From contig JBPYCQ010000012.1 of NCBI GenBank assembly GCA_051846895.1, forward strand, positions 1-64,000: a stretch of DNA of 64,000 nt, written 5' to 3'. The notes under the pieces are model-generated. The model was given only the letters and a program-made list of their open reading frames with translations, had not been told where the DNA came from and did not search any database. The position numbers and the translations under genes were made by a program. This DNA is from CALKAL01 sp051846895 (lineage in GTDB: Bacteria > Bacillota > Bacilli > Bacillales > Alkalibacillaceae). Positions 1-8,016 of this stretch are shown in pieces (within the stretch, counting starts at the first letter, position 1; every line of letters starts with the position of its first letter).

Positions 1-2
1 AA

Positions 3-602
3 GCTGATATTAGGTCAATCGTTGTTAAAAAGTTTCGTCCTACACCTAGCAAGGAAACGATTGTAGAACGTGAAAATATTTTAGAAAGAGACTTTTCAAC
101 AAATACAATTAATGAAAAATGGGTTGGCGATATTACCTACATTCATACACTTCGTGATGGTTGGAATTACCTTGCATCAGTTATGGATCTTCATACTAAA
201 AAGATAGTAGGTTATTCTTTTTCTCGTACGATGACGACTGATTTAATAATAAAAGCACTAGAAAATGCTTATCACGCACAAAAGCCTGATGAAGGACTAA
301 TATTCCATTCTGATCTCGGAACACAATATACAAGCACTGATTTCGCTGAAGTAACTAAAAAATTTAAAATGACACATTCTTTTAGCTATAAGGGAAGTCC
401 TTATGATAATGCTTGTATTGAGTCCTTTCACGCTATTTTAAAAAAAGAAGAAGTAAATCATGTTCAATACTTTGATCATAAATCTGCCGAATTAGCTTTA
501 TTCCAATACATTGAAGGTTGGTACAACCGCAAAAGAATTCACGGTAGTATTGATTATAAAACACCACAAGAGATGGAAGATTTATATACTTGTGCTGGAT
601 AA
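3..602 (+). CDS. IS3-family transposase OrfB (integrase core), 5' end outside window
   Basis: This is the DDE transposase of an IS3/IS150-type insertion sequence, which catalyses strand transfer. The open frame runs in from the left edge of the window, so the N-terminus is missing; an internal ATG at 183 is not the true start. The integrase core is readable: WVGDITYI holds the first Asp, FHSDLGTQYTS the second, and NACIESFHAILKKEE the catalytic Glu. The protein ends normally at TAA. OrfA and the left IS end lie outside the window. No confident right inverted repeat was found before 776. The copy may be intact or a fragment. Confidence 0.93.
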   Translation, partial: ADIRSIVVKKFRPTPSKETIVERENILERDFSTNTINEKWVGDITYIHTLRDGWNYLASVMDLHTKKIVGYSFSRTMTTDLIIKALENAYHAQKPDEGLIFHSDLGTQYTSTDFAEVTKKFKMTHSFSYKGSPYDNACIESFHAILKKEEVNHVQYFDHKSAELALFQYIEGWYNRKRIHGSIDYKTPQEMEDLYTCAG

Positions 603-628
603 CCAACGCTAACTAAATTCACTGTACC

Positions 629-740
629 GGCTTTACGTGGAGAGGCGGGCATGATAGCCTCTTATGGCAAGCCAGCAAAGTTTTAAATAAGCTGGCTCCA
701 TGGCTTAGAAATCGTGCCCGCAGAGGCTCCACGTCAAGCC
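629..740. repeat. Large imperfect hairpin element (about 112 bp)
   Basis: The outer arms at about 629-650 (GGCTTTACGTGGAG then AGGCGGGCA) and 715-740 (TGCCCGC then CTCCACGTCAAGCC) are imperfect reverse complements. A second nested pair, AGCCAGC near 670 and GCTGGCT at 691, sits inside. There is no coding capacity. It lies between the transposase stop and the 3' end of the next minus-strand gene. It could be a REP/MITE-like structured intergenic repeat, a terminator region, or part of the IS end. Confidence 0.6.
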
Positions 741-776
741 ACAACAGTTTAATATAAATCATATTCAAAGAACAAA

Positions 777-1269
777 TTAAAAACTTAACTTATTTGTGTC
801 CAAAATATTGACGTAGATCCAACCTGTAATGTTTGACATGAATTTATTGTTAGTGAACTCTAATATAGAAGTACCTGTTACTTCATAGTAGTAACCATCT
901 TCGCCTTTAGTTAAAAACATTAGATACTTTTTGTTGTTTTCCACGAAATCAAGTGCTTGATTTAATATAATTGTTTTATCAGATGGATTTCCTTTAAGAA
1001 GATTAATGATTTTTAAATTTGTGAACTGTGCTTCTAAAACATCCTTTTCATCTTCTTGATTTTTATTAGCTGTAATCTTTTTCTTATTAATATTTTCTGT
1101 TTTGACAACTGCTATAATATCGGCTTCATTATAAATTTCTTCTATATTTAAATCTGGCCAATCAGCATGGGCTTCATTTGAAAATTTACTCTGATTTGTG
1201 GGAATGCTTACCAATAAAGTTGTTAAAACAATAGAACCTAATGTGAAAAAGGCTTGTTTGTTTTATCAT
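777..1269 (-). pseudogene. Secreted protein gene, start separated from body by a 1-nt frameshift
   Basis: From 1214 downward the minus strand encodes about 145 residues beginning at a TTG with no ribosome-binding site. The same frame is open further upstream and reads as a signal-peptide core (KQAFFTLGSIVLTTLLVS) until two stop codons. An ATG at 1267-1269 lies one base out of frame. Deleting one A from the four-A run (T at 1261-1264) would join ATG-ATA-AAC-AAA-CAA to the signal peptide. The intact product would be an exported protein of about 163 residues. I do not recognise the mature domain (motifs ADIIAVVKTENI and YLMFLTKGEDGYYYEVTG). It could be a true pseudogene, a slippage-switched gene, or a sequencing error. 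Confidence 0.7.
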
Positions 1270-1439
1270 TTTATTGATTTCACTTAAATATTACCATAAT
1301 ATTTATTTGAATAGTTTGAATAATTCTTAAGTTAAAGTATCACTTATTGCACTATTTTTTGAAAAGTTGAACAATTTATCTGGTATCTTTAAAATAAAGT
1401 TATGAGTGTGAAAAGTTAAATTGAAAGGAAGGATGTGTA

Positions 1440-2705
1440 ATGGATGGGACTATAGGGAATATCATTAAAATAAAACGGAAGGAAATGAACCTTACACAAG
1501 AAGAATTATGTGAAGGAATTTGTACTACTTCATATTTAAGTCGAATTGAAAATAATAAAGTATTAGCAAATGAAGAAATTTATAGATTACTACTTAAAAG
1601 ACTTGGAATTAATTATGAGAATGCTAGTCAAATAAGTGAAAAAGTTAATATGCAGATTGAAAAGTGGTATATGAACATGCTACTTTCTCGCAAGTATATA
1701 AATATTCCTGAAGAATTAAATAATATTTCATATTTGCCAGATGGACATATTACACTTAAATTCGATATCGTTTATTGTAGATATCTACTATTAAAGAATG
1801 ATATTGATAAAGTCGAAAAAACTCTTCAGAATCTAAGTAAAGTAGTCTCTAAACAATCTTCAAGAAATTACTTTATATATATTAACACATTAATGCTTTA
1901 CTACTTTCAAACACAAAATTATTCAAACGCTGTACAATCTGGGTTAAATCTAATCACGATACGAGATCTTAAATCGTTAGGTAAAGATATTGAGATTGCG
2001 TTCTTTTATTACAATCTTGGACTCAACTTAAAAAATACTTACTCCTATAAAGAATCTATAAAGTATATCAATAAAGCGCTATCCATATTTAATCGCGGAT
2101 ATTTAGAATATACTGTTGATTGTTATAACCTATTAGGAATTTGTCATAATAATTTGCGAGAATGGAGTGTAGCAGTAGAAAACTACTCCACTGCTTTAAA
2201 AATGATAAGATATTTAAAAGAAGATTATAAGCAATACTTAGGATTAATATATAATAATTTTGGTTATTGTTACGAATGTCAGAAAAATTATCATGAAGCT
2301 ATCTCATATTATAAAAAGAGTTTAAATAATAAAAATGAAAATCGTCAAATTATTACATTTATAAATATTATTAGATGTTACTATAATCTTAAACTTTTCC
2401 AAGAAGCGAAAAAATGGTTAATAAAAGCCTTAGAAATTTGTAATGAACAAACAAATGAATTATATATAATTCAAATCAAAATCTTCAAACTATTGTTATT
2501 AAGTAATATTCCAAATATAGATGAAGTAACAAAAATACAAAATACATCCATGAAATTTCTGTTTAAAAATCAATTGTGGGATTTGGCTATATATTACAGT
2601 AAAATTTTTGCGAAATTATACGAAGGTCAGAAACATTATAAACAATCAAATAAAATGTATAAAATGGCATTGAATGCGAGTGAAAAATTATTAAAAAGTA
2701 ATTAA
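1440..2705 (+). CDS. XRE-family regulator with TPR domain (RRNPP/NprR-like architecture)
   Basis: A 421-residue DNA-binding regulator. The N-terminal HTH covers roughly residues 6-62 (LTQEELCEGICTTSYLSRIEN). The rest is helical and rich in Tyr and Asn, with repeated TPR-like segments (YNLLGICHNNLREWSVAVENY, YNNFGYCYECQKNYHEAISYYKKSL). This length and layout match peptide-sensing regulators such as NprR and PlcR, so a secreted peptide ligand is possible but inferred. Start ATG 1440 follows AAGGAAGG. A paralogue sits at 11332. The gene is divergent from the broken secreted-protein gene at 777-1269, with about 170 bp between them. Confidence 0.85.
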   Translation: MDGTIGNIIKIKRKEMNLTQEELCEGICTTSYLSRIENNKVLANEEIYRLLLKRLGINYENASQISEKVNMQIEKWYMNMLLSRKYINIPEELNNISYLPDGHITLKFDIVYCRYLLLKNDIDKVEKTLQNLSKVVSKQSSRNYFIYINTLMLYYFQTQNYSNAVQSGLNLITIRDLKSLGKDIEIAFFYYNLGLNLKNTYSYKESIKYINKALSIFNRGYLEYTVDCYNLLGICHNNLREWSVAVENYSTALKMIRYLKEDYKQYLGLIYNNFGYCYECQKNYHEAISYYKKSLNNKNENRQIITFINIIRCYYNLKLFQEAKKWLIKALEICNEQTNELYIIQIKIFKLLLLSNIPNIDEVTKIQNTSMKFLFKNQLWDLAIYYSKIFAKLYEGQKHYKQSNKMYKMALNASEKLLKSN

Positions 2706-2714
2706 AAAACATAT

Positions 2715-2739
2715 GGGCGTATATCTAAGACGCCCTTTT
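2715..2739 (+). terminator. Intrinsic terminator after XRE/TPR regulator
   Basis: GGGCGT and ACGCCC form a 6-bp stem with a 9-nt loop followed by TTTT, ten bases after the regulator's stop codon. Confidence 0.75.
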
Positions 2740-2844
2740 GTAAAAGTTATGTTCGTTATTTTGTTTCAATTTTTAACCATCAGTTTTGACCACATCCTTC
2801 AAAATATTATCTTTATTTTATATGATTCAATACATATTTGACGA

Positions 2845-3354
2845 CTAAGATTCAGATTTTACAACTCTCTTCTCATAATAATTATAAACATCTTCATTCT
2901 CATCATGTTTTCGCTGATCAACTAATTGGTAACCGCTTTTTTCAAACACTTTAAGGGCTGCTGTATTAATAGCATTCGTATCGGCACGTACATATTTAGC
3001 CCCCTTTTCAGCTGCTAAATCCTCAATGAATTGATAAAATTGTCGACCAATTCCTTGATTTTGAACTTGTGGATCAACGACTAAACGTTTCATACAAAAG
3101 TATGCCGCCTCTTCTGACCAATTAATTTCTTCATATTCACTATGGCCAACGTCACTAATGCAGGCTGCACCTACAATTTTTCCTTCTACTTCACAAACAT
3201 ATAAATAACCGTCATTCAAATCTTTCGCATAATGCTCTCGATTCGGATATGTATCACCCCACTGAAAGTTCCCTTCTTGATGCATTTTTTTCTTCGCTCG
3301 ATTAACAACATCCACAATCTGATCTAAGTCAGCTGTTGTACCACGTCTTATCAT
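2845..3354 (-). CDS. GNAT-family N-acetyltransferase
   Basis: A 169-residue single-domain acetyl-CoA-dependent acetyltransferase of unknown substrate. The GNAT core is visible: beta4-alpha3 reads CMKRLVVDPQVQNQGIGRQFYQ with the Q/RxxGxG/A acetyl-CoA loop, and the C-terminal ANTAALKVFEKSGYQLV is typical. Start ATG 3354 follows GAAGAGGTGA. It is a single gene, convergent with the XRE/TPR gene and divergent from cadC. Confidence 0.9.
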   Translation of the reverse strand: MIRRGTTADLDQIVDVVNRAKKKMHQEGNFQWGDTYPNREHYAKDLNDGYLYVCEVEGKIVGAACISDVGHSEYEEINWSEEAAYFCMKRLVVDPQVQNQGIGRQFYQFIEDLAAEKGAKYVRADTNAINTAALKVFEKSGYQLVDQRKHDENEDVYNYYEKRVVKSES

Positions 3355-3412
3355 GTCTATTCACCTCTTCTTCGCTAATTTTAAATCATTTTTTAAACAA
3401 CACACAACTGTT

Positions 3413-3462
3413 TTGACATTCAAACGATCTTTTGAATATAATATAATCAAATGAACATTTGA
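3413..3462 (+). promoter_or_regulatory. cadCA promoter with two palindromic operators
   Basis: A sigma-A promoter is readable: TTGACA at 3413-3418, an 18-bp spacer, and TATAAT at 3437-3442. A perfect 7-6-7 palindrome (ATTCAAA n6 TTTGAAT, 3418-3437) fills the spacer. A second perfect 7-2-7 palindrome (TCAAATG AA CATTTGA, 3447-3462) lies just downstream. This placement fits metal-relieved repression by the ArsR/SmtB protein encoded next. Confidence 0.85.
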
Positions 3463-3481
3463 ATGAAATGAGGGTCATTAG

Positions 3482-3838
3482 TTGAAACTTGAAAACTGTA
3501 CGTCACATATAACTGAAGAACAGCTTCAAAACATTAATCAATCACTTCAGCAAGTCCCTGTTGAGTTAGTTAGTCAACTTTTTAAAGTATTGAGTGATCA
3601 AACACGGGTTAAGATAGCACACGCTTTAACAATCGAAAAAGAGCTTTGCGTATGCGATGTAGCAGTACTTGTTAATTCATCTGTCGCATCAGCTTCTCAT
3701 CATTTGCGCACATTAAAAAGACATGGATTAGCCAAAACTAGAAGAGAAGGTAAGAACATTTACTATTCTCTCGACGATCATCACGTCCACTTATTAATTA
3801 AAATGGCCATTGAACATTCAGAGGAACTGGAGGAATAA
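3482..3838 (+). CDS. cadC: CadC-type ArsR/SmtB metal-sensing repressor
   Basis: A 118-residue winged-helix repressor expected to leave its operator on binding Cd, Pb or Zn. Metal ligands are in place: N-terminal Cys6; alpha3 ELCVCDV with Cys56 and Cys58; and a C-terminal alpha5 site Asp99, His101, His112, Glu115, with the DxH(10)HxxE spacing known from CadC. The recognition helix reads SSVASASHHLRTLKRHGLA. The start is TTG 3482 after GAGGGT. It ends 2 nt before cadA, so the two are cotranscribed. Confidence 0.95.
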   Translation: MKLENCTSHITEEQLQNINQSLQQVPVELVSQLFKVLSDQTRVKIAHALTIEKELCVCDVAVLVNSSVASASHHLRTLKRHGLAKTRREGKNIYYSLDDHHVHLLIKMAIEHSEELEE

Positions 3839-3840
3839 CA

Positions 3841-5931
3841 GTGGAGAAGGAAACATTTTACGTACAAGGCATGTCTTGTAGCAACTGCGCTAAAACTTTT
3901 GAAAATAATGTTAAAGCAATTCCAACTGTTAAAAACGCGGACGTCAACTTTGGAGCATCCAAAGTTACGGTTTATGGGGATGCAACGATTGCAGATTTAG
4001 AAAAAGCCGGTTCATTTGAGAACTTAATCATAACAAAGGAATTTAAAGAAAAAGAGAAATTCAGCTTAAGTTATTTTCTAAAGCATAGTTGGCACCTCGT
4101 CGTTTCATTTATTTTATTAGGAATTGGTATCAGCCTTTTAGTTAATTTAGGGGACAATCATCCTGCAACAATAACGGTATTTATTTCTTCCATTGTGATT
4201 GGAGGATACTCACTGTTTCAGGAAGGTCTTAAAAATTTAATTCGATTAAAATTTGATATGAATACGTTAATGACAATCGCCGTCATCGGTGCAGCCTTAA
4301 TTGGGGAATGGGTTGAAGGTGCAGTCGTTGTTATTTTATTTGCTATTAGCGAAGCACTGGAACGCTACTCTATGGATAAAGCACGTGCTTCAATACAATC
4401 ATTAATGGATATCGCTCCAAAAAGGGCGGTCGTTGTTCGTGACGGTGTGCAACAAGAAATTCATGTCGATCAAATACAGCTTAATGATACCGTCATAGTT
4501 AAGCCTGGCGAAAAAATTCCGACTGATGGAGTTGTCGTTAATGGGGAATCGACCATCAACCAAGCAGCTATTACAGGTGAATCTGTTCCTGTTTTCAAGG
4601 CCTTAGGTGATGACGTTTTTGCCGGAACGTTGAACGAAGAAGGGTATTTAGAAGTTAAAGTGACGAAACTCGTGAAAGATTCAACATTAGCTAAAATCAT
4701 TCACCTCGTTGAAGAGGCACAAAATGAAAAAGCTCCTGCTCAACATTTCGTTGATCGATTCGCACAATATTATACACCGTTAATTATCTTAGTTGCATTT
4801 GGCGTTGCAACTGTTCCACCTTTATTTGGTGCAAGTTTTGAAACATGGTTATATCAAGGCTTGGCAGTATTAGTTGTTGGCTGCCCCTGTGCCCTAGTTG
4901 TTTCAACACCTGTCGCCATCGTAACAGCAATTGGTCGCGCGGCTAAAGATGGGGTACTGATTAAAGGTGGTGCCTATTTAGAAGAGCTTGGTCACATTAA
5001 AGCTATCGCCTTTGACAAAACAGGAACCATTACAGAAGGGAAACCTTCAGTACAACATGTAGAAATCATTGATGACAATGTATCTGAAGAACAGCTATTT
5101 GAAATTGCAAGTGCTTTAGAAAATCGCTCGCAACATCCACTTGCCAAAGCGATTATAGATTATTCGGACAAACATTTTGATACAAAAGCATTAGAAGTTG
5201 AACAATTTCAGTCGATCACTGGTAAAGGTATTGAAGGAAAAATTGATGGTGACACCTATCAAATAGGAAGTCCTTCAATGTTTAACACACTTAACAATCA
5301 TGTTCTATCGAAAATTGATCAATACCAACTAATCGGGAACACCGTTATTGTCGTCAGTAAAAACAATCAAACACTTGGCATTATTGCTATCGCTGATACG
5401 TTAAGAAAAAATGCTAAAGCTGCATTAGATTCTTTAAATAAAAGTGGAATTAAACATACCATTTTGCTTACAGGTGACCATGAGCAAACGGCTAAAGCAA
5501 TTAGTGGTAAAGTTGGGATTAGCAATTTCCTAGCAAGCCTTTTACCGAAAGACAAACAAACTGAAATTAAGAAACTGAAGCAACAATACGGTAAAATTGC
5601 CATGGTCGGTGATGGCGTTAACGACGCTCCAGCATTAGCAACCGCCGATGTCGGAATCGCTATGGGTGGAACCGGTACAGACACCGCTTTAGAAACAGCG
5701 GACATTGCACTAATGGGTGACGATTTAGAGAAGCTCCCATTTACTGTACGACTAAGCAAACGAACACTAGCCATTATTAAAGAAAATATTACTTTCGCTA
5801 TCGGAATCAAACTGTTAGCACTTCTTCTCGTCATACCAGGATGGCTCACACTTTGGATCGCTATTTTAGCAGACATGGGTGCAACATTACTAGTGACACT
5901 AAATGCTTTAAGACTGTTAAAACAAAATTAG
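3841..5931 (+). CDS. cadA: Cadmium/zinc/lead-exporting P1B-type ATPase
   Basis: A 696-residue heavy-metal-translocating ATPase that exports Cd, Zn or Pb across the membrane. Domains in order: N-terminal HMA metal-binding fold with GMSCSNC at residues 10-16, two membrane segments, an actuator domain with TGES, the membrane metal site CPC at 348-350, phosphorylation motif DKTGTIT at Asp392, the hinge GDGVNDAPAL near 590, and two C-terminal membrane helices. The GTG start at 3841 lies 2 nt after cadC. The length matches CadA/ZntA-type pumps. The CPC motif with the CadC partner supports divalent soft metals over copper. Confidence 0.96.
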   Translation: MEKETFYVQGMSCSNCAKTFENNVKAIPTVKNADVNFGASKVTVYGDATIADLEKAGSFENLIITKEFKEKEKFSLSYFLKHSWHLVVSFILLGIGISLLVNLGDNHPATITVFISSIVIGGYSLFQEGLKNLIRLKFDMNTLMTIAVIGAALIGEWVEGAVVVILFAISEALERYSMDKARASIQSLMDIAPKRAVVVRDGVQQEIHVDQIQLNDTVIVKPGEKIPTDGVVVNGESTINQAAITGESVPVFKALGDDVFAGTLNEEGYLEVKVTKLVKDSTLAKIIHLVEEAQNEKAPAQHFVDRFAQYYTPLIILVAFGVATVPPLFGASFETWLYQGLAVLVVGCPCALVVSTPVAIVTAIGRAAKDGVLIKGGAYLEELGHIKAIAFDKTGTITEGKPSVQHVEIIDDNVSEEQLFEIASALENRSQHPLAKAIIDYSDKHFDTKALEVEQFQSITGKGIEGKIDGDTYQIGSPSMFNTLNNHVLSKIDQYQLIGNTVIVVSKNNQTLGIIAIADTLRKNAKAALDSLNKSGIKHTILLTGDHEQTAKAISGKVGISNFLASLLPKDKQTEIKKLKQQYGKIAMVGDGVNDAPALATADVGIAMGGTGTDTALETADIALMGDDLEKLPFTVRLSKRTLAIIKENITFAIGIKLLALLLVIPGWLTLWIAILADMGATLLVTLNALRLLKQN

Positions 5932-5953
5932 ATGGTTGTAATATGTTTTATAC

Positions 5954-6000
5954 AAAATTCCCGCTAAGGATAATTCCAACGACCTTAGCGGGAATTCTTT
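5954..6000 (+). terminator. Strong terminator after cadA
   Basis: A 14-bp perfect stem (AATTCCCGCTAAGG at 5956-5969 with CCTTAGCGGGAATT at 5983-5996) ends in CTTT. It closes the cadCA operon. Confidence 0.85.
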
Positions 6001-6013
6001 AAAATTTGGTGGA

Positions 6014-6043
6014 CTATCTACATGATTAGATACACTGCCTACG
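6014..6043. repeat. Short CTATCTACA repeat pair after cadA terminator
   Basis: CTATCTACA at 6014-6022 is identical to the core of the array at 6947-7039. A degenerate copy (CTGCCTACG, 6 of 9 matching) begins exactly 21 bp later at 6035. It lies 17 bp beyond the cadA terminator. Confidence 0.6.
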
Positions 6044-6374
6044 TCATTTCCAGCCTCCATTATTACCCCTTTATCTTCCCATTCAATTTACAAGATAAAC
6101 AAAGGTCGATAACTAGATTGATCGGAATTGTAGCTGTGAGTTATTCCTAATGTTTAATTATTGAATTAGGATGGACTGAACTAATAAAATGGCTTGACTA
6201 TGGTAGAAAAATACCGTTTCTTTCAAATGGTATTGTCATATTATTAGAATAGTTTTACAATTATTATAAGTTAAGGGATAAGTTTAAGGAAAATAGAAGT
6301 ACTTGATATAACGCGTCTCCATAGACAATATTTTAATCTTGTCTATGATCAAAAAAAGGATGGGCGTTCAGTTT
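6044..6374. other. Noncoding stretch with no convincing gene
   Basis: This is AT-rich and lacks a gene with a start and ribosome-binding site. One plus frame (6022-6252) stays open except for a TAA at 6148-6150, and its second part looks somewhat protein-like, so it may be a gene remnant. A hairpin (ATAGACAA and TTGTCTAT, about 6323-6348) precedes the next small gene and has no clear terminator tail in either direction. Confidence 0.4.
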
Positions 6375-6728
6375 ATGAGAAAAACACTTATAATAATTGA
6401 ATACACACTGATTTCAATCTTTACAATTGCTTTGTTTTTAGATTTTTTTCCACAACCAAATTTACCCGACTGATTCTCTATAACACCTTGGGTAGCATTA
6501 ATATTGTTAATTACAGCAAGTATACAGACCAAAAAGTTAGGTGCAGATAAGAGTCATAGTAAGTTCAGTGATTACTTTTTATATTTTGCTATTACTCTAG
6601 TAGTTGTATTCTCTCTAGCTGGTGGGAAGTCACAATCAGGACTATCATTAAATGAACCATTAATTTGGATTGCTTTAGCTTTAGGTTTTTTAATTGATAG
6701 GAAAACAAACAAAAAAGAAAATGATTAA
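6375..6728 (+). pseudogene. Small membrane protein gene interrupted by one in-frame TGA
   Basis: ATG 6375 opens a frame encoding a hydrophobic N-terminus (MRKTLIIIEYTLISIFTIAL) that stops at TGA 6471-6473 after 32 codons. The same frame then continues without other stops to 6728 as FSITPWVALILLI, a second membrane segment (YFLYFAITLVVVFSLAGG) and a third (LIWIALALGFLIDRK). The whole reads as one 117-residue protein with three or four membrane helices, with Trp33 changed to stop. A TTG at 6504 could restart translation but has no ribosome-binding site. The family is not recognised. Confidence 0.65.
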
Positions 6729-6946
6729 CTATGATTATTACCCCTTACTTTTAACTATGAGTTGGACCAATTTCGCTACATTGAAACTACTGCCTGTATT
6801 GGTTTTTTATTATTATGGCATTTTTATGCTTTCTAATTCTTTTGAAAGAGACACCCACACTAAATGCAAAGATGCATTCAGTCTTCGGTTTTAATTATAG
6901 ACCCTCATGCTTGGCTCATTATTTCCTTTTAATAAAGTCTTGTATT

Positions 6947-7039
6947 CTATCTACATCTTTAGTGATGCTATCTACAAGAAAATGGGGTCTATCTACATTT
7001 TTTGGTTCTCTATCTACATGAAATGTCGTTCTATCAACA
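6947..7039. repeat. 21-bp intergenic array A (CTATCTACA core, 5 units)
   Basis: The core CTATCTACA (last copy CTATCAACA) starts at 6947, 6968, 6989, 7010 and 7031, exactly 21 bp apart, with 12-bp spacers that do not resemble each other. It lies just beyond the popT terminator. The 379-bp gap from 6729 to 7107 holds only this array and the terminator; short overlapping frames at 6694-7021 lack ribosome-binding sites. Confidence 0.95.
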
Positions 7040-7052
7040 AAGCAGCCTTTTT

Positions 7053-7090
7053 ATAAAAAAACTCTGCCAACTTAAAAATAGTGGCAGAGC
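7053..7090 (-). terminator. popT terminator
   Basis: On the minus strand CTCTGCCA (7082-7089) pairs with TGGCAGAG (7062-7069), followed by seven T. It lies 18 bp after the popT stop codon. Confidence 0.85.
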
Positions 7091-7107
7091 TTTTGCTTTA
7101 CTATTAT

Positions 7108-7932
7108 TTATTCAGCTTCATGTTCTAACTTCCCTAATCCATAAGCAGCAAGTAGTCCTAGGATTAACCCAATCATACTTAATACATTGCGATTCGTCTC
7201 TGCTTCAAATCCAGGGAAAATAACGAACAGCGAACCGACAACTAGCCCAAGGATTAAAGCATACGTTTGATAATAAAAACGGTGGAAGAAATAGGTTAAA
7301 ATTTTACTCATAAGTAGTAGCCCCAAAACTATGCCCAGGCCCAATGGAATTAACGCTTCTATCACCAAATTATGAATCGCATAAGTAAATGTAGGATAAA
7401 TTCCAATTAATAAAAGTAAAAATGAACCACTTATACCTGGTAAAATCATAGCAGAGCTTGCTAACCAGCCTGATAAAAATAAAATGACGTATGTTTTCAT
7501 TTCAAATGCCATAATGACTTCTGGCACTGAATCTTCTCTAAAGAAAATCATTGAAGCAACAAACAGAGCTGCTATGAGTAGTAACCCATAATGAGAACCT
7601 TTAAAATTCGTTTTATATTCCGATTTTTTCAAAAGCATCGGGATCATACCTGCAATTAACCCGAGAAACAAAAATTGAATTTGATGTGGATAATGTTCGA
7701 ATAACCATTCAATGGCTCCGCTTAGTAAATACATAGCACCTAATAATCCCACTAATAGCGGGAGTAAAAATAAAAGGTGCCGCTTCCACTCTCTAGATAG
7801 AATGCCACTGATGGCTTCAATAAAGCGTTCATAAATACCGAGCACCATGGCAATTGTTCCACCACTTACACCTGGGATAATATCGCTTGTCCCCATTAAA
7901 GCGCCACGGTATATATTTTTCCATTCAATCAT
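7108..7932 (-). CDS. popT: DUF368-family undecaprenyl phosphate translocase PopT
   Basis: A polytopic membrane protein that returns undecaprenyl phosphate, the wall-precursor lipid carrier, to the inner leaflet; this role is known for DUF368/PopT. The family signature appears twice as inverted halves: GTSDIIPGVSGGTIAMVLGIYE near the N-terminus and ILPGISGSFLLLLIGIY in the middle. About eight hydrophobic segments are visible. I chose ATG 7932 (MIEWKN) because GGGGA lies 7 nt upstream; an in-frame GTG at 7956 has no good site. It is a single gene with its own terminator. Confidence 0.88.
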   Translation of the reverse strand: MIEWKNIYRGALMGTSDIIPGVSGGTIAMVLGIYERFIEAISGILSREWKRHLLFLLPLLVGLLGAMYLLSGAIEWLFEHYPHQIQFLFLGLIAGMIPMLLKKSEYKTNFKGSHYGLLLIAALFVASMIFFREDSVPEVIMAFEMKTYVILFLSGWLASSAMILPGISGSFLLLLIGIYPTFTYAIHNLVIEALIPLGLGIVLGLLLMSKILTYFFHRFYYQTYALILGLVVGSLFVIFPGFEAETNRNVLSMIGLILGLLAAYGLGKLEHEAE

Positions 7933-8016
7933 TCGTAATCCCCATTTCCATAGCACGTGATATTTATTACATTATACTAAACATTATCTATAATACGAAT
8001 GATTTTTAAAAATATT

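Noticed and set aside
1300..1375. TTTGAATAATT and TTGAACAATTT words resembling the array G core
   Set aside because: Not spaced at 20-21 bp and located in a divergent promoter region, unlike the arrays.
5367..5876. 169-codon minus-strand frame inside cadA
   Set aside because: Shadow of a highly conserved coding region.
6022..6252. 77-codon frame with one TAA, possible small gene remnant
   Set aside because: Its start lies inside the CTATCTACA repeat, it has no ribosome-binding site, and it matches no family I know.
6694..7021. Two overlapping short plus-strand frames
   Set aside because: No start signals; the second runs through array A.
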